Below are positions 9,386-18,446 of a stretch of 64,000 bases of DNA, piece by piece. The DNA comes from Cyanobacteria bacterium FACHB-471 (lineage in GTDB: Bacteria > Cyanobacteriota > Cyanobacteriia > Elainellales > Elainellaceae). The stretch lies in NCBI GenBank assembly GCA_014695345.1, contig JACJOC010000020.1:186001-250000 (forward strand), given 5' to 3'. The position numbers and the translations under genes are program-made. The notes below the pieces were generated by a model. It had not been told where the DNA came from. It ran no database searches and saw only the letters and a program-made list of their open reading frames with translations. Every line of letters starts with the position of its first letter. Position 1 is the stretch's first letter.

Positions 9386-11005
9386 GTGAGTCAACCACTA
9401 CATATTCTCTTAATTGACGATAATCAAGACGATCGCTTTTTAACCCTGCGTGAACTGAGGCGTAAGTTTTCTGACCTTGAAGTCAGAGAAATTCTAGATG
9501 CCAAAGGTTTTGAAGAAGCATTGAACGATTGGGAATTTGACCTGGTGATTACTGACTACCAGTTGGGTTGGAGTACTGGAATTGAGTTGCTGCACGCTGT
9601 TAAAAGCCGATTTCCAGATTGCCCAGTGGTGATGTTTACCAACACCGGCAATGAAGAAATCGCGGTAGAGGCAATGAAGTCCGGGTTAGATGACTACATT
9701 GTGAAAGCACCAAACCGCTATATGCGAGTCCCTGTTGCAGTGAACATTGCTCTAGAACGGGCTGAATCCCGTCGTGCCAAAATTCGGCTTGAGGCAGAGC
9801 GATCGCAGCTTCTAGAGCAAGAACGGACTGCCCGTACTGAGGCTGAAACTGCCAATCGTCTCAAAGATGAGTTTCTAGCAACCCTGTCCCATGAGTTAAG
9901 AACGCCGCTAAATGCAATGTTGGGCTGGGTGCAGCTTTTGCGAATGGGCAACATTGATGAAGTTAATCATGCGCGTGCGGTGAAGACGATTGAGCGCAAC
10001 ACTCAAGCCCTGACACGGCTCATCGAAGACTTACTAGATGTTTCGCGCATCATCACAGGTAAGCTGCAACTGCTCATGCAGCCAACCGATTTGGCTACCG
10101 TAATTAGAGCCGCGATGAACAGCATTCGTCCAGCGGCAGCGGCAAAGGCGATCGCCCTACAGTTGTGGCTTGATCCCCAAGCTGAACCCGTTGTCGGAGA
10201 CTCAATGCGGCTTCAGCAAATCATGTGGAACTTGCTTTCTAATGCAGTCAAATTTACGCCCGAAGGAGGGCGAGTCGAAGTGAATTTGACACGAACCGAA
10301 ACCATGATGAATGTGGTTGTGCGTGACACCGGGCAGGGCATTAATCCCGACTTCATTCCCTATGTGTTTGACCGCTTTCGACAAGCCGACAGTTCTATCA
10401 CTCGACGGCAGAGCGGACTAGGATTGGGGCTAGCGATTGTGCGTCACCTGGTCGAGCTACATGGCGGCACAGTGCAGGTAGAAAGTGCCGGAACTGGACA
10501 GGGCAGCACTTTTACAGTTAGCCTGCCCCGAGTACGGGAGGATACAGTCAGCAGTCCGATCGCTCAGAACCTCGATACCGGCATCTGTCCTGATCTACCA
10601 GGCTCTCGCACGCTCAGCGGAGCGCGTGTCCTAGTCGTGGATGACGAGCCAGATACCTGCGAATTGCTGGCCCTGGTCTTGGGGCAGTGTGAATTAGAAA
10701 TTAGAACGACGACCTCGCTGTCTGAAGCGATCGAGCTGTTTGGACAGTTTGAGCCAGAAGTGTTGATCAGTAATATGATGATGCCGGGCGAAGCAGACTA
10801 TGCATTGATTCGCTATGTACGAGATTTACCTGCAGCTCAAGGGGGGCAGATTCCAGCAATCGCCCTGACCAGTTACGCCAGACAAGAGAGCAGCGATCGC
10901 ATCCTTGCTGAAGGCTTTCAAAGCCATTTCTCTAAACCCATTGAGCCTGAAAGACTGCTTCAGACCATCGCCGATCTGCTAGGACACTCCCCTACAGAAG
11001 CGTAA
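9386..11005 (+). CDS. Hybrid histidine kinase (REC-HisKA-HATPase-REC)
   Basis: This 539-residue soluble protein has an N-terminal receiver (phosphoacceptor D57 in DLVITDYQLG), a coiled coil, HisKA with the acceptor His at residue 169 (LSHELRTPLNAM), an HATPase domain (SNAVKFTPEGG, DTGQGI, GLGLAIV) and a C-terminal receiver. In the C-terminal receiver the usual phosphoacceptor Asp is Asn463 (VLISNMMMPGE), while the acidic pocket VVDDEPD and the Lys in FSKPIEP are kept, so this domain is probably not phosphorylated. The start is GTG. It sits 170 bp after the receiver gene and may accept phosphate from the upstream kinase through its N-terminal receiver. Confidence 0.9.
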   Translation: MSQPLHILLIDDNQDDRFLTLRELRRKFSDLEVREILDAKGFEEALNDWEFDLVITDYQLGWSTGIELLHAVKSRFPDCPVVMFTNTGNEEIAVEAMKSGLDDYIVKAPNRYMRVPVAVNIALERAESRRAKIRLEAERSQLLEQERTARTEAETANRLKDEFLATLSHELRTPLNAMLGWVQLLRMGNIDEVNHARAVKTIERNTQALTRLIEDLLDVSRIITGKLQLLMQPTDLATVIRAAMNSIRPAAAAKAIALQLWLDPQAEPVVGDSMRLQQIMWNLLSNAVKFTPEGGRVEVNLTRTETMMNVVVRDTGQGINPDFIPYVFDRFRQADSSITRRQSGLGLGLAIVRHLVELHGGTVQVESAGTGQGSTFTVSLPRVREDTVSSPIAQNLDTGICPDLPGSRTLSGARVLVVDDEPDTCELLALVLGQCELEIRTTTSLSEAIELFGQFEPEVLISNMMMPGEADYALIRYVRDLPAAQGGQIPAIALTSYARQESSDRILAEGFQSHFSKPIEPERLLQTIADLLGHSPTEA

Positions 11006-11106
11006 AGTCCTGTGGGCGCGAAAGACACCAGCGATTGCGTTTCTACGACGGATACAAACGCCTAGAATAGAGAAGATACCTAGCTAAACTTCAGCAGAAT
11101 TTACCT

Positions 11107-12198
11107 ATGTCAGTTTTGGCGGCGATCGCAGTTTTGGCGATTTTGATTGTGGTACACGAAACGGGGCACTTCATGGCAGCCCGTCTTCAAGGAATTTACG
11201 CTAATCGCTTCTCGATTGGCTTTGGCCCCATTCTTTGGAAATATCAGGGCAGCCAGACCGAGTACGCGATTCGAGCAATTCCCCTGGGCGGTTTTGTAGG
11301 TTTCCCGGATGACGACCCCGAAAGTGACATTCCTGAAGACGACCCCAACCTGCTGCACAATCGCCCCATTCTTGACCGTGCCATTGTGATCAGTGCTGGG
11401 GTGATTGCCAACTTGGTGTTTGCCTACCTGGTGTTTCTGACTCAGTTTACGACGGTAGGGATTCCAGACGGCATCAATTTCCAGCCTGGTGTACTGGTGC
11501 CCCAGGTAATTTCTCAAAGTTCACCCGCTGCCCAAGCTGGAATTCGCTCAGGCGATATTGTTTTAGCTATAGATGGTGAACCGCTCGGCTCTTCTGAAGC
11601 AGCGCTCACCACACTGATGCGAACCATTCAAGATAGCCCTGAGGAAGCAATAGATTTGACCGTACAGCGGGGCGATCGCCAGCTTGACCTCACCGTTGTT
11701 CCAGAGCCAGGAGCCGATGGCAAAGCCAAAATTGGCGTACAGCTTTATCCAAACGGCACTCCCGAATACCGTCGTCCAAGAGGAATACTTGAGGTCTTTA
11801 GTCTTGCTGCTCAAGAGTTTCAGAGAACCTTCGTCAGAATTGTTGAAGGATTCGTTATGCTCATCACCAACTTCTCTGAAGTTGCAGGACAGGTTGCCGG
11901 TCCCGTCAAAATCGTTGAGCAGGGTGCAGGACTTGCCGCTTCCGATAGTGCTAGCCTCTTCCCCTTCACCGCCATCATCAGCATCAACCTGGCCATCATC
12001 AACATCCTGCCGCTGCCTGCACTGGACGGTGGACAGTTGACCTTCCTACTGATCGAAGGGCTGCGGGGCAAACCCCTACCCAACCGTCTCCAGGAAAACG
12101 TGATGCAGACCGGATTAGTACTGCTGCTAGGCTTAGGCATTTTTCTGATTGTCCGGGATACAACCCAGCTAGAGGTGTTTCAAAAGCTGTTTCAGTAG
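11107..12198 (+). CDS. rseP: RIP metalloprotease RseP (site-2 protease)
   Basis: This 363-residue membrane zinc protease cleaves substrates within the bilayer. The first helix carries the HExxH motif (H17, E18, H21 in VVHETGHF). A single PDZ domain follows (SPAAQAGIRSGDIVLAIDGEPL). The C-terminal catalytic helix has NILPLPALDGG, which supplies the third zinc ligand Asp. It is the one-PDZ cyanobacterial/chloroplast S2P form. Likely roles are regulated intramembrane proteolysis of anti-sigma factors or clearing of signal-peptide remnants. A possible -10 element TAGAAT lies at 11063-11068, about 40 bp upstream of the ATG. Confidence 0.95.
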   Translation: MSVLAAIAVLAILIVVHETGHFMAARLQGIYANRFSIGFGPILWKYQGSQTEYAIRAIPLGGFVGFPDDDPESDIPEDDPNLLHNRPILDRAIVISAGVIANLVFAYLVFLTQFTTVGIPDGINFQPGVLVPQVISQSSPAAQAGIRSGDIVLAIDGEPLGSSEAALTTLMRTIQDSPEEAIDLTVQRGDRQLDLTVVPEPGADGKAKIGVQLYPNGTPEYRRPRGILEVFSLAAQEFQRTFVRIVEGFVMLITNFSEVAGQVAGPVKIVEQGAGLAASDSASLFPFTAIISINLAIINILPLPALDGGQLTFLLIEGLRGKPLPNRLQENVMQTGLVLLLGLGIFLIVRDTTQLEVFQKLFQ

Positions 12199-12223
12199 CG
12201 TACATAGGCTATAGATTCCTGTG

Positions 12224-12244
12224 GGATGGGCATCTTGCCCGTCC
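12224..12244. repeat. Short palindrome after rseP
   Basis: GGATGGGC and GCCCGTCC pair around a five-base loop (one G.U pair). The surrounding string (GTGGGATGGGCATCTTGCCC) resembles short palindromes that recur in cyanobacterial genomes. There is no clear U-tract, so terminator function is uncertain. Confidence 0.4.
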
Positions 12245-12305
12245 AGGCAGGATAAAAACAAACCTCTTACAATTCAATTCCCTCTACCCCTTCTCACTTG
12301 CTTCT

Positions 12306-13007
12306 GTGAGTACACCTCGCAAAATTGCAGCTAAACGAAAGCTGACTTTAGAAATTTTGGTGCGTCTGAAACGTCTCTATCCTGACGCAACCTGTTCGCT
12401 TGACTACGCCACTCCTGTACAGCTCCTAGTTGCTACGATTCTTTCAGCGCAATGCACCGACGAGCGGGTAAATAAGGTTACGCCAGAGCTATTTCGCCGC
12501 TTTCCCGATGCAGTTGCTCTAGCCTCAGCCGAACTCGATGATATCGAAACCCTGATTCGCTCAACCGGCTTTTACCGCAACAAAGCAAAAAATATTCAGG
12601 CAGCTTGCCGCATGATTGTTTCGGACTTTGAGGGACAGGTGCCAAAGATGATGGCAGAATTGCTGAAACTGCCGGGAGTGGCCCGCAAAACGGCTAACGT
12701 TGTGCTGGCTCATGCCTATAGCATCAATGCTGGCGTAACAGTAGATACTCACGTCAAGCGGCTAAGTGGACGGCTAGGCTTAACAACCGAAACTGATCCG
12801 GTCAAAATTGAACGGGATCTGATGAAGCTGCTGCCCCAGCCCGACTGGGAAAATTGGTCAATTCGGTTAATTTATCACGGACGAGCGGTGTGCATGGCAC
12901 GAAACCCGGCTTGCGATCGCTGCTCACTGGCTGACCTTTGCCCCTCCGCCGATCTCTCCAAAATTACTCCTCCCCCCACTAGCATTGCCACCTTCTCGCC
13001 CAGTTGA
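12306..13007 (+). CDS. nth: Endonuclease III
   Basis: This 233-residue DNA glycosylase/AP lyase initiates base excision repair of oxidised pyrimidines. The helix-hairpin-helix LLKLPGVARKTANVV carries the catalytic Lys, the downstream VDTHVKRLSGRLGL carries the catalytic Asp, and the C-terminal [4Fe-4S] ligands are spaced C-x6-C-x2-C-x5-C (CMARNPACDRCSLADLC). The start is GTG. About 20 extra residues follow the cluster. Confidence 0.96.
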   Translation: MSTPRKIAAKRKLTLEILVRLKRLYPDATCSLDYATPVQLLVATILSAQCTDERVNKVTPELFRRFPDAVALASAELDDIETLIRSTGFYRNKAKNIQAACRMIVSDFEGQVPKMMAELLKLPGVARKTANVVLAHAYSINAGVTVDTHVKRLSGRLGLTTETDPVKIERDLMKLLPQPDWENWSIRLIYHGRAVCMARNPACDRCSLADLCPSADLSKITPPPTSIATFSPS

Positions 13008-13198
13008 GTCAAACAGGTGCTTGGAGCGCTACTGACTTGTATTTCTGACGAATGTCTGGCAAAGTAGTGACTCTAGTAGCAACAGCTATTACAATTAGCC
13101 CTCGTGGAACAGTCCTAGCTTCCAGTCAACCATCAGAGCATTTTGGTTCAGCTTCCCGCTCTATCCCAATAATCTACTCATTTCTATAGACCTGCTCT

Positions 13199-13975
13199 AT
13201 GGCTCACGTCACTACCGAACCACCTTTGAATTCGGGCTTTGGCTCCTCTGACTCTCCTAGTGATCCCGTCACGGCTGCATCTCCGTCTCGCTCAAATAAC
13301 ACTGCTAAAGTCATCGTTAGCCTACAACGAGTCAACAAGGTCTATCGAAATGGCAGTCGAGCGCTGGTAGACGTGAGTTTGCAAATCCGGCAGGGAGATT
13401 TTTTATTCATTACGGGTCCGTCTGGTTCTGGTAAATCAACGCTGCTCAAGCTTTTGTATGGCGAGGAAAAGGTGAACCAGGGCGAGGTTATGGTCAATGA
13501 CTGTAACCTGTCGCAACTGAAAGGAAACGATCTGTCGATGCTCAGAAGACGCATCGGAGTTGTTTTTCAAGATTACAAGCTGATCCCACGTCGCACCGTT
13601 TCTGAAAATGTTGCCTTTGTCCTCTGGGCGCAGGGTTTTACTCGCAAAGAAATTCACCGCCGCCTGCTGCCCACGCTGAAGATGGTTGGCTTGCAGGATA
13701 AGGCAAACTGTTTCCCAGACGAGCTTTCGGGCGGCGAACAGCAGCGCGTCAGCATTGCTAGAGCAATTGTCAGCACTCCGCCAATTTTGCTAGCTGATGA
13801 GCCAACTGGAAACCTTGATCCTGACAATTCCTGGCAGGTAATCAAGATTCTCAGAAAGCTGAATGGAATCGGGATTACGGTGGTTGTGACGACTCACGAC
13901 GAGCATCTCGTGCGGCTATCTAACCATCCGGTTGTGCAAATTCGCAACGGTAGGCTGTATCATCCCCGCCATTAA
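13199..13975 (+). CDS. ftsE: FtsE-like ABC transporter ATPase
   Basis: This 258-residue ATPase has Walker A GPSGSGKST, the Q-loop VVFQDYKLIPRRTV (the FQDYKLI form is characteristic of FtsE), signature LSGGEQQRVSIARA, Walker B ILLADEPTGNLD and the His switch VTTHDEH. About 40 low-complexity residues precede the domain, so a later start is possible, but no convincing ribosome-binding site separates the options. FtsE works with the membrane protein FtsX to control cell-wall hydrolases at division. No ftsX lies beside it here, so its partner must be encoded elsewhere. Confidence 0.82.
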   Translation: MAHVTTEPPLNSGFGSSDSPSDPVTAASPSRSNNTAKVIVSLQRVNKVYRNGSRALVDVSLQIRQGDFLFITGPSGSGKSTLLKLLYGEEKVNQGEVMVNDCNLSQLKGNDLSMLRRRIGVVFQDYKLIPRRTVSENVAFVLWAQGFTRKEIHRRLLPTLKMVGLQDKANCFPDELSGGEQQRVSIARAIVSTPPILLADEPTGNLDPDNSWQVIKILRKLNGIGITVVVTTHDEHLVRLSNHPVVQIRNGRLYHPRH

Positions 13976-13983
13976 TTCTTCGG

Positions 13984-14427
13984 TTATTCCTCGCCTTTAG
14001 TATTGGCTCGCTTACCAGCCTGCATCAGGCGATCGCGTATTTGAATGAGTTGGCTCTGAGTGCTGATGGGCGCTCTCGGCTGGGGCATTGCGGTATCGGG
14101 CCAGGTTGGCAGATCGACGCAAGGGCAAGTTAGCGCAGGCATCCCCATGTTCGGCACCGGGACAGGCATTTCACAACGGGCACAGGGGTCGATCTCCCAA
14201 GATGGGCTGAGCAGTTCAGCAATGGTTTGATGCGTTCCTTCCAGATAGCAGTCCTTTGAGTCGGGCGACACAATTTGGTGCCAGCACTCCTCAAATTCGG
14301 CGCTGTAGCGATCGCCCCGAATCACGGGCTGAGGCAAAAGTGCTGTTTGCCCATTCTTAATTAACACCTTCTTGCCCAACTGAAACCAATAGGCGAGATA
14401 TTGTCTGACTTGATCTTGGGATGCCAT
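13984..14427 (-). CDS. Conserved protein of unknown function
   Basis: This 147-residue protein is convergent with the FtsE-like gene (8 bp apart). The N-terminus (SQDQVRQYLAYWFQLGKKVL) is followed by a GDRYSAEFEECWHQI segment and a cysteine-containing middle (CARCEMP and a CPCVDLP motif) that could bind a metal. The C-terminus is basic and hydrophilic. I do not recognise a family with known function; similar small proteins appear limited to cyanobacteria. Confidence 0.65.
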   Translation of the reverse strand: MASQDQVRQYLAYWFQLGKKVLIKNGQTALLPQPVIRGDRYSAEFEECWHQIVSPDSKDCYLEGTHQTIAELLSPSWEIDPCARCEMPVPVPNMGMPALTCPCVDLPTWPDTAMPQPRAPISTQSQLIQIRDRLMQAGKRANTKGEE

Positions 14428-14530
14428 AGCTTTTAGTCGAACCCGTTACCTAACGCAATTAACCCACCCCTCTACAATCAATGCTACAGGGCAGCAAGGA
14501 GCACTATCAATTTAGAATCTGCATCTATTG

Positions 14531-15145
14531 TTAAGGTTTTGCGGAGTCAGTTTCATCTCCAACAGGGTGGGATCTAGGCAAGGGCGAACCTAACTGGCTC
14601 AGGTTTAGCACGTGTCCTGCTGTTACCAGGTAAGTTGAGGTGGCGATCGCCCCAATTTCGCGGGTTAATTTGCCCAGACGATCGCGAAAAGTTCGCCCGA
14701 TTGGATAGGCAGGTACAACTCCCCAGCCTGTTTCTTCAGAGACAAGAATTACGTCACTTGTTGTGTTGATTAAACTCGTCAACAGTTCCTTTAAAGTTTG
14801 CTCCCAGAGAATCTCATCTTGCTCTAACAAATTTGCTAACCAGGTACCTAAAGAATCAATTAGCAAACATTCTGTTGGGGCAGCAGCGCAAATTGCTTTA
14901 CTTAACTCTATGGGAACGAGTCGGGTCTGCCAGGAGGCAGGACGGCGTTGCTGATGTTGCTCGATTCGGGCTTGCCACTCTGCATCATCTGCAACCTCTT
15001 GGGCTGTAGCAACATAAATGACTGATTTGCCTAATTTTTCCGCTAAATGCTCAGCCCATTCACTTTTGCCTGAACGAGCAGGTCCAGTCACCAAAATCAA
15101 CTGCCTTGGGTTAGATGACACGGTTTGCAACTGATAAGATTGCAC
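14531..15145 (-). CDS. cobU: Adenosylcobinamide kinase / guanylyltransferase
   Basis: This 204-residue bifunctional enzyme phosphorylates adenosylcobinamide and transfers GMP to it in the nucleotide-loop assembly steps of cobalamin synthesis. The P-loop is GPARSGKSEWAE. It is followed by VIYVATAQ, the EQHQQRRPASWQT segment containing the guanylylated His, LLIDSLGTWLANLL and VSEETGWGVVP. The family length is about 180; the extra N-terminal residues (MQSYQLQTVSSNPRQ) may mean translation begins later. No cobalamin riboswitch was recognised in the 200 bases upstream. Confidence 0.93.
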   Translation of the reverse strand: MQSYQLQTVSSNPRQLILVTGPARSGKSEWAEHLAEKLGKSVIYVATAQEVADDAEWQARIEQHQQRRPASWQTRLVPIELSKAICAAAPTECLLIDSLGTWLANLLEQDEILWEQTLKELLTSLINTTSDVILVSEETGWGVVPAYPIGRTFRDRLGKLTREIGAIATSTYLVTAGHVLNLSQLGSPLPRSHPVGDETDSAKP

Positions 15146-15345
15146 TTTACGAAAGTATTTTAACCTGTTGAAACAGGGTATCTATCGGGTATTATCACTG
15201 GTGGTAGTTTCACGAGTACTACTTAGAAATACCTCGGTTAGAAAGCCAGTAAAAATTTCAGGTTGCACTAATTTTGTATCTCTACATTTGATCGCTTGTA
15301 GTCTGATTGCTTATAGTTTTTTAATTTCCTAGAGGGAAGTAGCCG

Positions 15346-16098
15346 ATGAGAAAACCAGGTCTGCAACGGATCGAGTCAACCCTGGAGCAACTTCAAACCC
15401 AGCGTGTTGCTACCACTGACCAGGCTGGCGATCGCGCATTCTCCTTCAAGCTTTCTGCTGCAACGCCATCCAGCCGTTCAGGGATGACGGCTAAGCAGGT
15501 GCGCCCCTTCCCCGCTCAGAAAAGCAGTGCTGAAATTCCCAATCTGCCAAAGTTCAAGTTGCCGAGCTTTAGCAGCCACCGTCATGTCGCCAATCCTGCC
15601 TTAGCAATGGGATTGCTCAAAGAACTAGAGGGCACCGTAGAAGGCTGGCAAACAGAACTTCAGCAAATTTTGCTGCAAATTCAGGCACTTTACCTGGAAG
15701 GTCCGATTGTAGATGGATGGCTGGAGTCTCATCCCCATGAGTCTCAATCGAATCCCCCAGCTACAGGCACTTCAGCCGTCATTCGTCATGCCGAAGTTGA
15801 CCGCTTGATGGATTATGTGCAGGAAATTTGTAACGTGCAGCCTGGAACCGAACAGACTGTCACCTGTGAATCTCCACGCACAGGCTATCGGCTATGTGGA
15901 CTGGGGGAAGACGGACAGTCCTGGTCCCGTCCTTGCCCACCCGAACAGATCGCCCAGGTTAGCTTGGCGATCGCCCGTTACCAAAAACTGCGGCAATTAC
16001 TGGCACGCAAACAATACCTAGAAGCACGTCTGAGTCAACTTGCCAAAACGCTAATTGCGCTGCACGGACACCTACACGACCCTGCTCTCAAAGAGTGA
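15346..16098 (+). CDS. Conserved cyanobacterial protein of unknown function
   Basis: I do not recognise this 250-residue protein. The N-terminal 80 residues are polar and basic and probably disordered. The rest is helical: a segment with a coiled-coil tendency (LLKELEGTVEGWQTELQQILLQIQALYLEG), a central region (VDRLMDYVQEICNVQPGTE) and a C-terminal helix (QKLRQLLARKQYLEARLSQL). GTG and TTG codons upstream are not attractive, and the ATG follows GGGAAGTAG at about 10 bases. Confidence 0.6.
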   Translation: MRKPGLQRIESTLEQLQTQRVATTDQAGDRAFSFKLSAATPSSRSGMTAKQVRPFPAQKSSAEIPNLPKFKLPSFSSHRHVANPALAMGLLKELEGTVEGWQTELQQILLQIQALYLEGPIVDGWLESHPHESQSNPPATGTSAVIRHAEVDRLMDYVQEICNVQPGTEQTVTCESPRTGYRLCGLGEDGQSWSRPCPPEQIAQVSLAIARYQKLRQLLARKQYLEARLSQLAKTLIALHGHLHDPALKE

Positions 16099-16407
16099 AG
16101 TTAGACAAGTTTTGGAATATGAAATCAAAGAGTTGCGCTCCAAAACATACTTAAATCCCAATCTCAGAAATTAGGGCACCCCGCTCCGCGGGGTGCCCTA
16201 ATTTCTGTAGCCCTAATTTTTGGAATTGGTATAACTCCAGCAAAGCTACTAGGTTACGGACGTAAGAATACCGAGAAATTTATTTTCATTCTCGGCTTCT
16301 TCATAGAAAATTGATGAGGCTCTATAGGTTTATGGGCTAAATAAAGAGTAGCTTGGTTGAGCTAGTCCACAGCAGCCTGAGCCGCTGATTTATCAGAACT
16401 CAAACCT
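16099..16407. other. Intergenic region with long palindrome
   Basis: About 310 bases without a gene. The only structure seen is the 19-bp perfect palindrome at 16166-16206, listed separately. The remainder is AT-rich and presumably holds the promoter of the downstream glycosyltransferase cluster, but no convincing -35/-10 pair was found. Confidence 0.4.
16166..16206. repeat. 19-bp perfect palindrome with TCC loop
   Basis: AGAAATTAGGGCACCCCGC pairs perfectly with GCGGGGTGCCCTAATTTCT around the three-base loop TCC. No U-tract follows, so it is not a classical terminator. A second palindrome at 23848-23892 shares the CACCCC-TCC-GGGGTG core and loop but has different arms, so the two look like members of a dispersed family with covarying stems. 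Confidence 0.75.
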
Positions 16408-17361
16408 ATGTCTGAGCCGCAGATTTCTGCTATTATCTGCACCCACAACCGCGATGCTTACCTCGGTGCCGCGATCGATAGTTTGCTGGAGCAAGAGTTT
16501 GCAGGCGACTTTGAGGTGATCGTGGTCGATAATGCATCGAGCGATCGCACCCGTGAAGTCGTCGAAGCCCGTCTGCCTCACCCTCGTCTTCATTACATTT
16601 ACGAATCTGTTACGGGCTTGTCGGTTGCCCGCAACACGGGAGCCAAAGCTGCTCGCAGCGCCATTCTCACCTATCTAGATGACGATGCCGTTGCTAGTAA
16701 AGGTTGGCTGCAAGTGCTGTACAACGCTTACGAAGCCAACGAAAAACTAGCCATTTCCGGCGGCAAAGTAACGCTGCTGTGGCCACCCGGAGTGGAACCT
16801 CCCCGCTGGCTTTCTCCCGGTTTGGCAGGTAATTTAGGAGCCTATGACCTGGGAGATGAGGTTGTTTACATCGACAAACCCGGACTGACTCCCCGAGGCT
16901 TAAACTATTCCATTCGCCGCTCGTTCTTAGACCAGATCGGCGGATTTGATGTGAATTTGGGACGAGTCGGCAAAAATCTGCTGTCTAACGAAGAACTGCA
17001 CGTGACAGAACTAGCTCTGTCAACGGGCTGGCAGGTTGCTTACCTACCCGATGCCCTGGTGGCTCACAATGTCGCTCCAGAGCGGCTACAGCGCTCCTGG
17101 TTCCTAAATCGGGGCTGGTGGCAGGGAATCAGCGAATGTTACCGAGAACAGCTAGCCGGACGGGCTGGATTGGGGCAGTTAAATCGCGGTGGTGAACGTT
17201 TCCTGCGCGGACTTGTTCGCTCTGTAAAATACATTGGCGATCCGGCGCAGCGGTTTGATAACTTCGTTTATGCTTATGGGCAAATTGGCTATCTAAAATC
17301 CGCGATTCAAGGAATGGTGTCTGCCCCTGAATGGTCTAAGCGATCGCAGCAATCCTCCTGA
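16408..17361 (+). CDS. Family 2 glycosyltransferase
   Basis: This 317-residue GT-A glycosyltransferase begins ISAIICTHNRDAYLGAAIDS. It contains the nucleotide-sugar site VIVVDNASSDRT, the metal-binding DDD motif (TYLDDDAVASKGW) and the later acceptor-side block (NYSIRRSFLDQIGGFD, LSNEELHVTELAL). It has no membrane segment, so it probably acts on the cytoplasmic face on a lipid-linked glycan. A second GT2 and a WcaF-type acetyltransferase follow on the same strand, which suggests a small exopolysaccharide or lipopolysaccharide cluster. Sugar specificity cannot be read from the sequence. Confidence 0.88.
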   Translation: MSEPQISAIICTHNRDAYLGAAIDSLLEQEFAGDFEVIVVDNASSDRTREVVEARLPHPRLHYIYESVTGLSVARNTGAKAARSAILTYLDDDAVASKGWLQVLYNAYEANEKLAISGGKVTLLWPPGVEPPRWLSPGLAGNLGAYDLGDEVVYIDKPGLTPRGLNYSIRRSFLDQIGGFDVNLGRVGKNLLSNEELHVTELALSTGWQVAYLPDALVAHNVAPERLQRSWFLNRGWWQGISECYREQLAGRAGLGQLNRGGERFLRGLVRSVKYIGDPAQRFDNFVYAYGQIGYLKSAIQGMVSAPEWSKRSQQSS

Positions 17362-17510
17362 CCCGCTGATGACAACCTGTACAAGTTCCTAGCTCGATCG
17401 TCATTCAAGCTTTTGTAACTTTCAGATAAAAATTCCGTCTGGTTATTCGTTTGTCCCGTTTAACTTTCCTTTTTTCCTCTGTTTCAGTTGTTAACCCGCT
17501 TTGACTTGAG

Positions 17511-18446
17511 ATGACTATGACCTCTAAACTTCCCGTGTCGGTTCTCATTCCCGCTAAGAATGAGCAAGAAAATTTGCCCGCTTGCCTTGCTAGCGTTGCC
17601 CGTGCGGATGAGGTGTTTGTAGTCGATTCCCAAAGTAGCGATCGCTCCGTCGAGATTTCCGAAAACTTGGGTGCGAATGTCGTTCAGTTTCACTTCAACG
17701 GTCGCTGGCCTAAAAAGAAAAACTGGTCACTAGAAAATTTGCCCTTCCGCAACGAGTGGGTACTGATCGTCGATTGCGATGAACGGATTACGCCTGAACT
17801 GTGGGACGAGATTGCGGAAGCCATCGAAAATCCAGACTTTAACGGCTACTACCTCAACCGTCGCGTCTTCTTCCTGGGCAAATGGATTCGGCATGGCGGC
17901 AAATATCCTGACTGGAACCTGCGCCTGTTCCGCCATCAGAAAGGTCGCTACGAAAACCTGGGCACTGAGGAAATCCGCAACACGGGCGACAACGAAGTCC
18001 ACGAACACGTCGTGTTAGAAGGCAAGGTTGGCTATCTCAAAGAAGATATGCTGCACATCGACTTCCGTGACCTGTTCCACTGGCTAGAACGCCACAACCG
18101 CTACTCCAACTGGGAAGCTAGAGTTTACTACAACCTGCTAACTGGCATGGGTGAAAGCGGCACGATTGGCGCAAACCTGTTTGGGGACTCGGTGCAGCGC
18201 AAGCGATTCCTCAAGAAAGTATGGGTGCGCCTGCCATTCAAGCCTCTGCTGCGCTTTGTGTTGTTCTATTTCATCCGCTTGGGCTTCTTAGATGGCAAAG
18301 CAGGATATATCTACGGTCGTCTGCTGAGCCAGTATGAGTATCAAATCGGGGTCAAACTGTTTGAACTACGGCAGTTTGGGGGACGGTTGAACACCACCCC
18401 TGCACCAACCAGTGCCCCTGAACCTGTTCCTCAACCTGATGCCTGA
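17511..18446 (+). CDS. Family 2 glycosyltransferase, LPS-core (WaaE/KdtX-like)
   Basis: This 311-residue enzyme belongs to the WaaE/KdtX-like GT2 branch. It shows VLIPAKNEQENLPACLAS, VVDSQSSDRSVEI, the WPKKKNWSLENL segment and the metal-binding VDCDERITPEL. The signature WNLRLFRHQKGRYEN and the conserved GYLKEDMLHIDFRDL follow. Related enzymes add a sugar to lipopolysaccharide core. The 3' end overlaps the alternative starts of the acetyltransferase gene, so the two are translationally coupled. The C-terminal tail is Pro-rich (TPAPTSAPEPVPQ). Confidence 0.88.
   Translation: MTMTSKLPVSVLIPAKNEQENLPACLASVARADEVFVVDSQSSDRSVEISENLGANVVQFHFNGRWPKKKNWSLENLPFRNEWVLIVDCDERITPELWDEIAEAIENPDFNGYYLNRRVFFLGKWIRHGGKYPDWNLRLFRHQKGRYENLGTEEIRNTGDNEVHEHVVLEGKVGYLKEDMLHIDFRDLFHWLERHNRYSNWEARVYYNLLTGMGESGTIGANLFGDSVQRKRFLKKVWVRLPFKPLLRFVLFYFIRLGFLDGKAGYIYGRLLSQYEYQIGVKLFELRQFGGRLNTTPAPTSAPEPVPQPDA

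Noticed and set aside
14531-15345. Cobalamin riboswitch before cobU
   Set aside because: No B12-box-like sequence or convincing fold was found in the 200 bases upstream.
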